Part shown: piece by piece, positions 44,424 through 56,422 of the stretch
Layout: each line of letters begins with the position of its first letter
Position numbering within the stretch: the first letter of the stretch is position 1
Assembly (NCBI GenBank): GCA_030407085.1
Contig: CM059584.1
Span: 89,020,001-89,084,000 of the forward strand
Direction: 5' to 3'
Source: Trichopria drosophilae
Taxonomy: Eukaryota; Arthropoda; Insecta; Hymenoptera; Diapriidae
DNA length: 64,000 nucleotides
The notes under the pieces: generated by a model
Database searches by the model: none
What the model was told of the DNA's origin: nothing
Seen by the model: the letters and a program-made list of their open reading frames with translations, nothing else
Made by a program: the position numbers and the translations under genes

Positions 44424-45900
44424 CTACGTAATTTATAAATCATTGACTAAGTTTTTAAAATTAAAGGTACTGGAAGAATCCACGGCTAACGTCAAAGCGC
44501 CTCGATCGCTCACTTCGCAACGTCGAGCCAAAACGAACGTGACTCCTCCTGCATCCGCTCATTTCGCGAGTGTGAAAGTAAATGGGAAGTGCATTCGTTG
44601 GGCCGAAATGCATTAAATTTACTAGTGTGCAATGTTCAATGAACAATTCGTGTCCCAACATGAGAATTTCATGAAACAGCATGATTTATGTACGAATTGT
44701 CTATCGCCGTTTCATAAATTAGACGCGTGCAACAGTGAGCACGCTGCATAAGTGATTACTCACGTCTGCACTGGCAGTCTCGAAAATGACATTCATGCAG
44801 ACGTTCAGTAAAATAAAACCCAACGTGAAGTGGATGCGAACCTTAAACAGTTGTATCTGAGTACCCCTCAAGTACCAGCTTATGTTATCCTTTCAACTGT
44901 GTGGGTGCTGGTCACATCAGCATCGAATCGAGTCGCGATATTGGGGCACTACTCGATCAAGGATCTACGCATTCTTTTATAGCGCGGACCGCTGTGAACG
45001 AATTGCGAACCAAGACGTATACCACGTCCTTGCAGATCAACAGAGGTCGCGTTAACAACCAAAGCATTCGTTCTTGGTGAGTTTACGCTGAGATTGAGCT
45101 CTCCAGTGTCACGGTGGCCTCATTTAGACGGTTTGCAATTGGTGGACGGGAACTCCGGTGACGATACTTAACTATTCATTTAATAATCGGCGCCGATGTA
45201 TACGCGTACGTGCTTCGCGATGGGATTCTTTGTGAACGACGCGACCAGCCGGTCGCCCTCAATACCATTTTCGGGTAGGTCCTCTCGTGAAAGACTCAAA
45301 CCACTAGGGACTTGGACGCTACGCATTCCGCCCAAGCGCATCACGTACACGTTCAAAGCGAGGACATCTCTTTGTTCCTCTCAAAATTCTGGGAGGTTGA
45401 GGAGGTATGCTGGCCGTCCTGCTGGGATAGATGACGCGAAGTGCGCACAGCACTTTACCGAAATGCATTCACGCACTACCGACGGTCGGTGTATAGTGCG
45501 TATACCTTTCCGCGAAAACCCGTCGATAGCTCTACGCAATACTTATGGTCGAGCGTTATTAAAGGATAACCCGAAAAGTCCAGACGGAACACCGTACATC
45601 CAACCCAATCATGTTATTCCTAAGAGCAGTCGTCTTCCTTGCCTAAATGCATATCTGTCTTGCCAGCATCGCTCCAAGTGGAGCCACCCAAACACCCTTA
45701 TCGCTGTTTGGGCAAACAGTATTCCTGCCCGACGCTGACCTACCTCCGGCAAAGTGGAACTTGACGCGTGTGGTATAATGTCTTCCGGGTCACGACGGTC
45801 TTGTACGCGTTGTTAAAGTACGCACCGCCAACTCTGACTATACGCGTCCTTCACCAAACTGGCTCTGTTACCCATCGCGTTTAAAGGTGACACGTTGATA
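44424..45900 (+). pseudogene. pol: BEL/Pao pol with RT, RNase H and integrase deleted
   Basis: Zinc-knuckle residues CTNCLSPFHKLDAC are readable near 44690-44740. The protease LLDQGSTHSF is near 44950 and the GADVYAYVLRDGIL segment near 45190. After the SKFWEVEEV linker the sequence jumps, around 45560-45720, to the extreme C-terminus of BEL pol: PDADLPPAKWNLTRV..PGHDGLVRVVKVRTANSDYTRP..KLALLPI (45725-45890), the DUF5641 end. Thus roughly the RT-to-integrase part is gone. Frames change several times. A 79-base part (45110-45188) is duplicated in inverse at 58501-58579. Confidence 0.82.
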
Positions 45901-46355
45901 TATCGTCAGCAAGTAAGTATTTTTTTAGTTTGTAACCAATTAGGACTAGGCATATGGCGTATTATATTCTTTGCCGTGACCCTGAGATACACGTGGATTC
46001 GTATTCTTACGACGAATTGGTTATTTTTGGATGCACATGAATTCAAAGCCAGACTTCTAATCCATGATTTTATATTAGAGGCGGTCGGAGTAAATTCAAT
46101 GTTTATTCACATTATTTTCGGATAAACGGGATGAATTCATCGACCGAATTCGATAATCTGACGCCGACTCTATTTATTTCTATTTGTGTCATTCTAAAAA
46201 AAAAGTTCATATTACCCATCTCCGTCGACAATTACCTAATTTGATCCCTCGTCAGAGAAAGTGACAATATTGCATTAATTGCAAATTAAAAAAAAATATT
46301 TTATCATAAAATGAAAGGTATAAATTAATTCTTTTAATTGGAATTTAACAATATT
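45901..46355. other. Non-coding DNA after the BEL copy
   Basis: Possibly includes the BEL 3' LTR, but I could not fix its ends. No gene. This interval is absent from the inverted copy on the right. Confidence 0.35.
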
Positions 46356-47430
46356 AATAGTATGCGTAAAAAATAGGACCTCGTACACGAGGAACATCAA
46401 AGAAAGATGGACAGAGTGGTGAAATAACACAAGAAAACGTTCTATACCGCCACAGTCGAAGGCCAAGGCTTTTGTGACCCACGTACGTTGAAAGAAAGAA
46501 ATAGGAACTACATTGGTTTATTTCAATTCGCTAAAACACAAGCAATTTTGACATCATATTGAAGTTTGCAACGTTGGAGTCCGACTGAAAATTTTTATTT
46601 TGCCGAATGAAATTTTTTCAATCCTATCTATCAATCAAATTTAAATTATTATTATTATTAATCATTTATTTCATATTTGAGGATACCACAGGTTTGCAAA
46701 AGAATTCCCAAGCAATAAATAAGGCTTCTGCCTGAAAGTTCATGGATGTACTATGCTATACTATGTAATATTCCATACTATGCAGTATGCATTATGTTCG
46801 TATACGAATTAACCCATTAACGCCGAAATAACACAAAATCGAACAGCGCCCTTGGGCTCTCGGATTTTAATTAAATAGCTGTTAGTTTTTTAGGCCACTA
46901 CATTTTCTTCATATTTTTGTTTGTGCTCTACGTGATCCAACAATTAAAAAAAGTGAAAAATATTATCTTGTACTTTTTTTGTAAATTTTCGTAAAAAGTA
47001 TCCATTTGTATATGATTTTTTTAGAAAACGACCGATTCTATCCAGGAAAATTCTTTCTTTATACAATTAATGGCTACAAATATGTTATTAATATTTATAC
47101 TTGACAAACAAAAATTGATAACATCGGTAATTTATGTTTTCTACTCATATTATAAGAATACTTCATTTTAATCCCATGATGCTCGATAATTCGTTAAATC
47201 ATATATTCGAGGATTTCGGAAAATTCTGATTATGAATATTAGGCAATATTACAAAAATTCAAAATGGCGCATTCGACATGGCGAAAATGTTATACATTTT
47301 TTACCGTTTTCGTCTGAAAATGCTCACTCGGGAGTCTTCGGGGTCTCTGATTACGAATGTGATATTGGAAATGGTAAATTCAAAATGGCGGATACAATAT
47401 GATGGAATTATTTACATTTTTTAAACTACT
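46356..47430 (+). repeat. Left arm of the inverted duplication
   Basis: It starts AATAGTATGCGTAAAAAATA and ends TTTACATTTTTTAAACTACT. It contains TTAA followed by CCCATTAACGCCGAAAT at about 46810-46831, the apparent end of a TTAA-type element, and two units of the GGCGGATAC/GGCGCATTC satellite family (47270-47410). It keeps the uninterrupted sites for both right-arm insertions. Confidence 0.85.
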
Positions 47431-48007
47431 AGCTTTGTGAACCTGGCACCCGACTATTCGAAATTCAAAATGTAAAACGTTATTTCGATAGAGTTATGAA
47501 TGTAGTTGAATGTAGTAGAACGAATTTCGTTTGTAGTTGCAGAAAGAAAACGTTACAGGGGGTCCAAAAAAGCCCAGCACCCCAGTTTAAAAAATTTGTT
47601 GTTTTACATTTTTTTCCGACAGAAAATCGTTTGTAGTTGATTGTAGTGAAGGAATTTCCGTTTGTAGTAGACAGAAAACCGTTTTATGATAAAAATTTTT
47701 TTTTTTTATTTTTAATTTTTTTTTTTATTTTTAATTTTTTTTTTTATTTTTAATTTTTTTTTTATATTTTAATTTTTGTAATTTTTAATTTATGTAAATG
47801 TATATTTATAGTCTGCATTGGCAAAATCCCACTACTCACAGACAAAGTTGATACGAAAGTGTTGCCGCCCCCCCCCCCTGACTCACCGCGCCAAACAGCC
47901 TCCGATTAAGAGTAACCAAAACAACCATAAATATTAATTTCGTGCCCAATTGCTCTCAAAAGCAGTTTATTGCAAATTAATATATTCATAACAATTCATC
48001 GTTTTTT
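47431..48007. repeat. Spacer repeats and T-rich tandem array
   Basis: 47432-47523 matches 52184-52275 in direct sense. 47694-47775 is a tandem of A(T)5-AA(T)11 type. A C run lies at 47868-47877. No gene. Confidence 0.65.
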
Positions 48008-48417
48008 TTAAGCAACCGCGGCAACTATAAACAACAACAAACGTTTATTCAACATGTAATATGAATTACAAATCATGTCCTGGCGTTTAAATCGTTAGTA
48101 GTCATATTTTGAGCAACTGCAAACAAATACAAACCTTCATTTCGTGTCTAGTGTCAATAACATAAAATGTACCATAGTTTAAATCGTTTATAGTAATTTT
48201 TTAAGTAACTACAAACCTTCGTTTCCTCTATAGTGTTACTAAATGCAATGTCCTATGGTCTAAATCGTTTATAGTAATTTTTTAAGCTACTACAAACGTC
48301 CCTTTTATCTCTACTGTTAATAAAATATAATATCCTACGGTTTAAATCGTTTGTAGTAATTTTTTAAGCTACTACAAACGTCCGTTTCATCTCTAGTGTT
48401 AATAACATATAGTAGAC
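48008..48417. repeat. Tandem array, 81-92-bp units, about 4.5 copies
   Basis: AAATCGTTTATAGTAATTTTTT begins units at 48181, 48262 and 48344 (periods 81 and 82), with an older unit at 48089. Each unit holds the near-palindrome GTTTGTAG...CTACAAACG. The array ends one base before the ATG of the nuclease-like gene. Related units are near 15660-15760. Confidence 0.82.
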
Positions 48418-49727
48418 ATGCGTCCTGCAAGAATTGTACGAGATAATTCAGAAGTCGGAAAAATAGATGTTTGGCTCGCTGCCCACACTCCATTTCCTGA
48501 AGGAAAAGATGTCATGTCCATAAGCACGGGAATTGTTGGACATTCCAAAAACAATTGTCACCGTGCACAGGAAATTGGTGACTCCATTATGACCAAAATC
48601 TTAAACGAACGACTCGACTGTATATCTTACAAACGAAAAAAGATAAAGTAAATCCACTGGCTACTGTTAACAGTTGTATTGAAATCGAATCTACACCTAT
48701 TCCGGTCGATCCTCTGCTACTATTTCACAGAATGTGCATAATAAAACATGCGGAAGCCGACAATGAAAACTATTTGAAATTTGACTTGTCGCCTTTTCCT
48801 TTAACTTTATTCACCGAAGAAGGAATGCGCAAAGGAACTAAGTCCTCGATGTATAATGCATTTACGCCATTAGATAATGTACAGTTCGTACAAAATCATA
48901 TCAGAGTGATAGACGGCGGATGCCGCCTCTTACATAAACTTGTGTGGGACAGAGTCACCAGTTTCAAACTTATTTGTACAAAGTACGTGACATATGTGCA
49001 GAAGCATGTTGGAACCAATATTTGCATCGTGTTCGACGGCTACACAAACGACAAGTCAATTTCCGGGGCGAAATCGGCAGAGAGAGTAAGTCGTACTAGA
49101 AAGAACCAAAGCCCAGATGTAGTTTTCGACGAAAACACGACTCCAACATTCAGCCAAGACAAATTTCTGTCAAACGCTAACAACAAAGACAAGTTCATCG
49201 CCATGATTCGTATTCATTTTGAGTTAGCTGGAATCGAAGATCGACAGGCTGTCGAAGATGCGGATGTCCTAATCGTCAACAAAGCAATCGAAAAAATGCA
49301 AATATATGAATCAGCAGAAATTGTTGGAGAGGCCATCGACTTACTCATCTTGTTTACTGGACTGGCACCTAATAAAAATAATATATTTTTCACAAAATCT
49401 GCTAAAGGAAAAATGAAAGAAACTATTTTTAATTCTACAAGCTTCAAATACGATGATTTCATCCGCAATAACATCCTTGTTTTGCATGCGTTTAGCGGAT
49501 GTGATACCACACTATCTTTATTCAATGTAGGAAAGATGGAATTCATTACAACATTGATAAATCGGCCAGATTTAACGAGTTCGGTGGAGCTATTTAAATT
49601 TGAAACAATTAATGATAAAGTCTTGGTGTCAGCTGGAGAAGAGTTCTTGGTCGCTTTATATGGAGGTCGAAAGGAGGATAAATTTTTGGACAAGATGAGC
49701 TTTAAATGTTTTGTAAAAGCAGCTTAG
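48418..49727 (+). CDS. FEN1/PIN-like nuclease-domain protein, one frameshift, about 435 aa
   Basis: The first frame (48418-48651) reads VWLAAHTPFPEGKD and SISTGIVGHSKNNCHRAQEIG. A slip in an A run near 48640 leads to the second frame, which is open for 331 codons from ATG 48732. In that ORF, VIDGG (residues 59-63), CIVFDGY (98-104), KSAERVSRTRK (114-124), VEDADVLIV (174-182), VGEAIDLL (198-205) and HAFSGCDTT (252-260) follow the order of acidic motifs in FEN1/XPG-type PIN nucleases (VFDG, DAD, EDMD, GSDY). The usual GEDID has Ala for the first Asp here. The family is known to me only as unnamed proteins of invertebrates; nuclease function is inference. Neighbours are a repeat array and a BEL fragment, so it may be mobile. 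Confidence 0.65.
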
Positions 49728-49734
49728 AATAATA

Positions 49735-51420
49735 AGTTCGATTTAGCCATGCGGCAGAGAATTTTCTAGAGTCGACTGAACGTCGCCAAGCTCGTACCGT
49801 TGACGATCAAGTCGCTTATCATGAATTTCTCAAGGATTACAAATCCCAAGGTCACATGACTCTTGCGGTCGTGGAAAATATCGAGCAGATCGTCGTTTAC
49901 TTGCCTCATCACTGCGTAAAGAAGGTCGCTAGCTCAACGACGAAGCTGCGGGTCGTATTCAACGCCTCGCACAAAACGTCTAACTTCACTTCTCTCAACG
50001 ACCACCTTTCGACGGGAACAAAGCTACAAACAGAGTTGAGTCACGTCTTGCTCTAATGGTGGGCATTCAAGGTACTGTACTGTGCTGATATAGCGCAAAT
50101 GTACCGCCAAATTCTCGTCGATCCTCGAGATCGAGATTTTTAGAGAATTCTTTGGCGGTTCAACCCTGATTCACCAACCATCGACTATCGGCTCAATACT
50201 GTGACCTTCGGCGTGTCGTGCGCTCCCTATCTCGCGAAGAGTACTCGCTCAATTAAATAATGATGATAGTCCGCGATACCCGCGCGCTTCAGCCGTTTTA
50301 AAGAACGGTTAATACGTCGATGATTGTCTGTTTGGCGCTCATGATCCAAATACGGCTAAGGAAATTCGCGATGAACTTATTGCGCTTTTGAAAAGCGGTG
50401 GCTTCGTTTAGCGCAAATCCGATATTAACCCTGCTGAATACGGTTTAGCGTGTGATGTACCCTTAGCAGAAAAAGAGGGGATTAAAATAAAGAGGATTAA
50501 AATAGGGTTGTGTGGAACCCTACCCTCGACGCGTATCAGTTCAAAATAAACCTGATACATCCAAACGCTCTTACGAAGCGAACCCTACTGTCATGTATAG
50601 AAAACTGTATGATCCACTCGGCTGGGTTTCGCCCGTGGCAATCAAAGCAAAGATATTTATCCAACGCTTATGGCTGGCATCCATCGATTGGGACAGCCCG
50701 ATCCAGGACGAACTTTGTGCCCAATGGAAATCATTTTACGACTCACTACCTCTGTTGAAGAATTTTGTCGTTCCCCGATGGTTCGGACTCAGTCCGGACA
50801 TCTTGTCCTGTGAACTACATGGGTTCTCGGATGCATCCAACGCTGCTTATGCAGCTGTCACATACCTGCGCATCGTTCACCGAGATGGAAGTGTCCAAGT
50901 CAGCCTCCTCGCTAATCGAACTAAGGTGGCTCCGGTTAAAATTAACCACCCCAAGGCTCGAGTTGTCAGACGCCGTGCTTTTAGTGCGGCTGATCAACTA
51001 CATTCTCCAAGTGTCACAATTTTCGAATCTCCAGGTGCAGTGTTGGACTGACGCAACGATTGTGCTCTATTGGCTCACCAATCACGCGTCAAAATGAAAG
51101 ACGTTTGTCGCCAATAGAATGGCGGAGATACAGAACACTTTCCCCGACGTATACTGGTGTCATGTCCACAGTGTTGACAACCCAGCGGATCTCGTATCCC
51201 ACGACATCACGCCAAAAAATTTCATCACTTCGACTTTATGGCTCTCAGGTCTGAAGTTGTTAAAAGAGTCGCCTGACACTTGACCGCTCACCAATCTTCA
51301 ACTCGATGACAATCTGCCTTTAGAAGAGCGAACTCGGGTAAATGTCTTGACGACGCACACTTCAGATACTCTTGATCTCCTCGTAGCTAGAGTGTCTACC
51401 TGGCTACGCTTCACTCGCGT
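49735..51420 (+). pseudogene. pol: BEL/Pao RT and RNase H fragment, third copy
   Basis: The piece begins AAENFLESTERRQARTVDD and goes through EIVVYLPHH-type residues (QIVVYLPHHCVKK), TTKLRVVFNASHK, YCADIAQMYRQILV (first catalytic Asp) and, near 50310, YVDDCLFGAHDPNTA (catalytic box). After several stops the 50512 frame gives LYDPLGWVSPVAIKAKIF, QRLWLASIDWD and the RNase H motif LHGFSDASNAAYAAV. The next frame adds QVQCWTDATIVLYWL. Gag, protease and integrase are missing. There are at least six stops or slips. It sits directly after the nuclease-like gene, in the centre of the inverted duplication. Confidence 0.85.
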
Positions 51421-51445
51421 AGTCGCATATGTTCTTCGCTGCAGT

Positions 51446-51620
51446 TCGAAACTAAAAAGTAAAACGCAAAAAACTAAAAATTGCTCTGTTTTATTTTAAT
51501 TAATTCTTCGATATCTTGAGAACAATCGATTAATCGAAAAAATGTTATAGAGCATAATTTGTAGAGCGGTGTTTTGCGTTATTAGAGCCCGAGTTATCGC
51601 CAAAAAAGATTTTTGCACGT
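51446..51620. repeat. Dispersed repeat, copy A
   Basis: TTCGAAACTAAAAAGTAAAACG and the following TCTTCGATATCTTGAGAACA and ATCGAAAAAATGTTATAGAGC are matched at 61648-61790 (about 85 percent by eye). Its family is unknown to me. Confidence 0.65.
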
Positions 51621-51759
51621 TGTTTAGTCTAGCAAAAAAAGCAAGCTTTCTCAGGTGCTGAAAACTTGGAGTTAAGCTTTTCTTGATGTCCCCTACACAG
51701 TAGAAAAAAAATGTGAGTAGGAGTTATGTCTTTTTCTGGCCTTTTTTTGTACATAGTGA

Positions 51760-52182
51760 CTGGACTGATAGTAAAGACATGTATATGAGAAAATTGTAGA
51801 AAGGAAGTCTCATATAATTTCCTAAGACGATCATGTTAAATAAATATATATAATTCAAAGAATTAAGTAACCGGTAACATTTAATCCATTGTTATTTTAT
51901 AGAGGTAGAAAAACAAAACTTCTTACCAGAAAAAAAAAATTATAGAAGAAAGAAAGTAAAAAAAACTCCGTTGAAACAAAAAAATGTATACTGGCCGAGT
52001 TATTGATAAAATATTCTATATTTGTTCATTAAATATATCATTACATTGTTGCACAGCTATAGTGACGTAATAAATACAGGCGAATTACCTTGTTATATTT
52101 GTACATTATTTTCTATTTTGTAATTCGTAATCCTAGATTCCAAAAACCTCATATTGGACATTTTCAACCGAAAGTAGTTTAA
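51760..52182 (+). repeat. 423-bp direct repeat, copy 1
   Basis: It starts CTGGACTGATAGTAAAGACA and ends AACCGAAAGTAGTTTAA. It is equal in length to 52278-52700 and differs at only about five positions. No gene. Confidence 0.9.
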
Positions 52183-52277
52183 GCTTTGTGAACCTGGTAC
52201 CCGACTTTTCGAAATTCAAAATGTAAAACGCTATTTCGATAGAGTTATGAATGTAGTTGAATGTAGTAGAACGATGT
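52183..52277 (+). repeat. 95-bp spacer between direct repeats, also found at 47432
   Basis: GCTTTGTGAACCTGGTACCCG onward to GTAGTAGAACGA matches 47432-47523 in the same sense. The unit (repeat plus spacer) of 518 bases thus appears tandemly duplicated, with one spacer copy on the other side of the palindrome centre. Confidence 0.8.
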
Positions 52278-52700
52278 CTGGACTGATAGTAAAGACATGT
52301 ATATGAGAAAATTGTAGAAAGGAAGTCTCATATAATTTCCTAAGACGATCATGTTAAATAAATATATATAATTCAAAGAATTAAGTAACCGGTAACATTT
52401 AATCCATTGTTATTTTATAAAGGTAGAAAAACAAAACTTCTTGCCAGAAAAAAAAAATTATAGAAGAAAGAAAGTAAAAAAAACTCCGTTGAAACAAAAA
52501 AATGTATACTGGCCGAGTTATTGATAAAATTTTCTATATTTGTTCATTAAATATATCATTACATTGTTGCACAGCTATACTGATGTAATAAATACAGGCG
52601 AATTACCTTGTTATATTTGTACATTATTTTCTATTTTGTAATTCGTAATCCTAGATTCCAAAAACCTCATATTGGACATTTTCAACCGAAAGTAGTTTAA
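52278..52700 (+). repeat. 423-bp direct repeat, copy 2
   Basis: Near-identical to 51760-52182. Its last nine bases overlap the start of the palindrome's right arm at 52692. Confidence 0.9.
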
Positions 52701-53829
52701 AAAATGTAAATAATTCCATCATATTGTATCCGCCATTTTGAATTTTCCAGTTCCGATATCACATTCGTAATCAGAGACCCCGAAGACTCTCGAGTGAGCA
52801 TTTTCAGACGAAAACGGTAAAAAATGTACCACATTTTCGCCATGTCGAATGCGCCATTTTGAATTTTTGTAATATTGCCTAATATTCATAATCAGAATTT
52901 TCCGAAATCCTCGAATATATGATTTAACGAATTATCGAGCATCATGGGATTAAAATGAAGTAAACCATTCTGTTAATATGAGTAGAAAACATAAATTACC
53001 GATGTTATCAATTTTGCGAGGCTGGCATTTGCAGGAAAAAATTTGTTAAGGCAAACTACCCTCCTATTTGTCAAGTATAAATATTAATAACACGTTTGTA
53101 GCCATTAATTGTATAAAGAAAGAGTTTTCCTGTATAGAATCGGTCGTTTTCTAAAAAAAAATCATATACAAATGGCTACTTTTTACGAAAATTTACAATA
53201 AAATAATATTCATGAACGTCAAGCTGTCGCATGTATATCAGTTCGCTCCGGACAATTGAGTGTTTATAGTTAAAATATTTCTATTAATTGCATAGTTTTT
53301 TTTTGCAAAAAGTGTAATTGGCGATGTGTAGCAACGTTGTCTTAAGATTGCTGTTTAAAAGTTCAATGCAGATTGTTCTTGTTTGTGTGCAACTATTGTT
53401 TTTGTGTTGCCACGGCAAACTGCCGTCTGTCCGTTGTTCAATTCAAACTGGTTTTAAGTAATTTTTAGTATTCAAAGTGCCGAACTGTGATTATATTTTG
53501 TGCAAGTCATAGTTAATCGTACCCAGTTTTATCATTGTTCGAAGAGCTTTTACAGCTCCGGATTACCTCTTTAAGACTTTTAATTGTGGTCGTTTTTAAT
53601 TTATACTTCGTTTTATTTTTGGAACTGACTGTAGCTAAATAGCACACATACTTGTACCAAGTACGCACACGCGCGTGATTTACTTATCATTGTAGCGTTA
53701 TCGAACTATATACCATCGAGTACGTCAATTTACATTGGAAACTTTCACGTGTTAATTGCACGAGTGTGTCAGTTGAATGCATTGAGAATTTCGTGCTACT
53801 ATTTTATATTGCACTGAACTGTCACAAAG

Positions 53830-53967
53830 ATGCCTATTACGAGAACTCCAACGAAATCACAGGCCGAATCCGCGACAGCACCAATAGAGGTATATAACGA
53901 CGCGAGTATGGAAGGGAATATTGAAGTGACAGCAAAAAAATGCATCATTTTTGTATTTTTACGCTGA
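53830..53967 (+). pseudogene. ORF1 start of the CR1/Jockey-type LINE (45 aa, truncated)
   Basis: ATG at 53830 opens MPITRTPTKSQAESATAPIE and runs 45 codons. The Thr/Pro/Ser-rich start resembles ORF1 leaders of CR1-like LINEs. It then meets a stop, shortly before endonuclease sequence appears, so ORF1 is almost wholly deleted. Confidence 0.45.
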
Positions 53968-53979
53968 TAAATATACAGA

Positions 53980-54822
53980 ATGAGAATGGGTGTTATTTGG
54001 CGACTTCAATTTGTACCAAATATTCTTTGGAACTCGGCTGGAGGTACAATCAACTTGGATGTCAATGGGTATGTTCCACCTAACATCATGGATAACGCAG
54101 TGGATTTATGCGGTACAATCGTCATGTTGAATCTCACGCAGCTTCTGCAACCGCTCGATTCGAAAGGCTATACGCTCGACCTCATTTTTACGTCGTCACC
54201 AACTGCTAGATGCTTCTTAGTTGTGGACCCTTTATTGCCAACCGACTGTCACCATGTCGCAAGCACCCTTCAATTGTTAACACCAGTCACTCCAGCATCT
54301 TCGAACTTTAAGAATCAATTCCTTGATTACTTTAATGCTGATTTCGACAGCATAAATAGTGAGCTATTAAATACAAATTGGTGCGCGCTTTTATCTTCTT
54401 CAGATGTAAACTCTATGACCGATATTTTTTACTCAAATTTAAATGTAATTTTGCAACGCCATGTACCTAAAAAGACTTTATATCATTTTAATCGCCCGCG
54501 ATGGTACACGACTAGTTTAATACAATTAATTAATGCTAAGAAGTCTGCACATAAAATCTGGAAAGAATCCAACCGTTCTGATGACTTTAACGCGTTCAAG
54601 AGACTTCGAGCACAATGCATACGACTATCTAGGAAATTATATACTGATTACATCGGAAGGGTTGAATTTCACTCTAGGACTAATACAAGGTCTTTCTGGG
54701 CATACATTAACAACCTCAGGAAAAGTAACGTTTTGCCTAATACAATGTATTTAAATAATTCAATCGTTGATAATGGCCACGATATCGCAAACTTGTTCGC
54801 TGCGAATTTCAAGTCAATTTAG
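53980..54822 (+). pseudogene. LINE ORF2: endonuclease end and linker to RT
   Basis: An alternate frame at 53988-54010 reads VLFGDFNL, the endonuclease GDFN motif. The main frame then shows GYTLDLIFTSSPTARCFLVV and LPTDCHHVASTLQL, the end of the endonuclease where SDH normally stands (here DCHH). A long helical linker follows: FNRPRWYTTSLIQLINAKKSAHKIW, FKRLRAQCIRLSRKLYTDYI and RSFWAYINNLRKS, as in CR1/Jockey ORF2. The stop at 54820 breaks the frame. Confidence 0.75.
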
Positions 54823-55811
54823 GCCAGGAGCCCTGGTGCCTGTAGCTCTGATAACTTAAACACAGAACCGTATCAGTCTTTAGTCATAACTCGCGAAGAT
54901 ATTTTAAAGGCGAGTCTATTAGTGAAGGATGACCTTGGCGGTGGTCCAGATATGTTGCCTCCAGTATATATAAAACAAGGCATATCTTCCCTGATTGAGA
55001 CAGTGATACTTATTTTTAATAGTTCACTGTCCTCGGGAATTTTTCCAGCTCTATGAAAAAATCATTCATTGCCCCAATTTTCAAATCTGGTAATAAACAA
55101 AATATAAAAAACTACCGCCCTATCTCTATCCTTAATGTTTTATCAAAATTATTCGGCTTAATAGTTGCATAAAAAATGTCTGACTTTATCCTCAGCAAAA
55201 TAGTTGCCCAGCAGCATGGCTTCGTTAAGGGCAGATCTGCGATATCGAACCTTTTAGTTTTTTCTTCATACGTCACCGAAGCACTTGATGCCTCTCATCA
55301 AGTTGACACAATATATCTGGACTTTTTAAAGGCGTTCGATTCCATTGATGACGGCATTATGGTGGACAAATTTCGTTTGTTCGGCTTCGGGGGATTACTG
55401 CTTGCATGGATTTATTCCTATTTGACAGAACGGTATCAGGCTGTCCGAATAAAGGGATATATTTCCAACTTTTTTGAATCTTCAAAGGGAGTTCCACAGG
55501 GATCTCATTTGGGACCGTTACTATTTATTTTATTTATAAATGATTTGGGGAATGTTATATCCCATTCTCAATTTCTCTTTTATGCCGATGACCTGAAACT
55601 ATTCAGCATTGTTAAGTCTCCCTTAGACGCCTCTAAAATGCAGCGTGATCTCGAGCGAATTAACGATTGGTGCCGCTCTAATCGACTTTATCTTAATTTA
55701 AATAAATGCAAGATAATGCACCTCACTAGATCACATTCTACCTTCCGTTTTAACTACGTCATTCAAGGCATGATCTGGCTTGCGTACAGGATATTAGTGA
55801 TTTTGGCGTGA
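54823..55811 (+). pseudogene. LINE reverse transcriptase (CR1/Jockey type)
   Basis: Broken frames from 54890 give LVKDDLGGGPDMLPP, KSFIAPIFKSGNKQNIKNYRPISIL, then the open frame from 55176: AQQHGFVKGRSAISNLLVF, IYLDFLKAFDSIDDGI (first Asp), GVPQGSHLGPLLFILFIND and QFLFYADDLKLFSIV (catalytic box), LYLNLNKCKIMHLTR. All RT catalytic residues are present. A slip near 55805 passes to the next entry. Confidence 0.85.
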
Positions 55812-56422
55812 AATTTGACCATGTGGGATTGTTTTCCGGGCACCTACAGTTGGTAGTAAATAAAGGCTTCAAACAACTCGGGTTTCTTAAGCGTGCGACC
55901 AAGAACTTTACTGACACCTCAGCTATCATTCACTTATATAAATCTCTAGTTCTGCCACATTTATTATACGCCTCATCCATTTGGTCCCCTTTCACAAATC
56001 GTGACGTTAAAATACTTGAATCCGTTCAAAGGAGATTTCTGAAATATCTGTCCTACAAAACAACCAATCCAATGCATAGATTTTCACACAGCTACTCACA
56101 AATATGTACCCAATTTCACATCCCTACAGTCCACTCAGTTCATAAAATAAATGATATCATCCTTGTCAAAAAAATATTATCCGGTATACTCTCATCGCCT
56201 GAGGTATCTAATTATTTTACATCACGTAGGCCTACGCACTCTTTTCGATTTTATCGCACGTTAAATGAGTCCAACTGTAGGTCCAATATATTGTACTTTT
56301 CCGCAATTAATCGTATTAGGAGAACATGGAATGCGCTCCCACAGCAATTCTTAACAATTGATACCATATCTTTGTTTATCAACGCCTGCAGGAGTGAGTT
56401 CCTTGTCGTGTACTCCCCTTAA
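55808..56422 (+). pseudogene. LINE ORF2 C-terminal region
   Basis: The frame continues the RT thumb and C-terminus: LGFLKRATKNFTDTSAIIHLYKSLVLPHLLYASSIWSP and VQRRFLKYLSYKT. It ends with INRIRRTWNALPQQFL and FINACRSEF, which is the usual ending of CR1/Jockey ORF2 proteins. No RNase H. The stop is at 56420-56422, about 220 bases before the 3' hairpin. Confidence 0.85.

Noticed and set aside
47694..47775. LINE poly-A tail in inverse (T-rich tandem)
   Set aside because: No LINE sequence adjoins it; it is a simple tandem of T runs.
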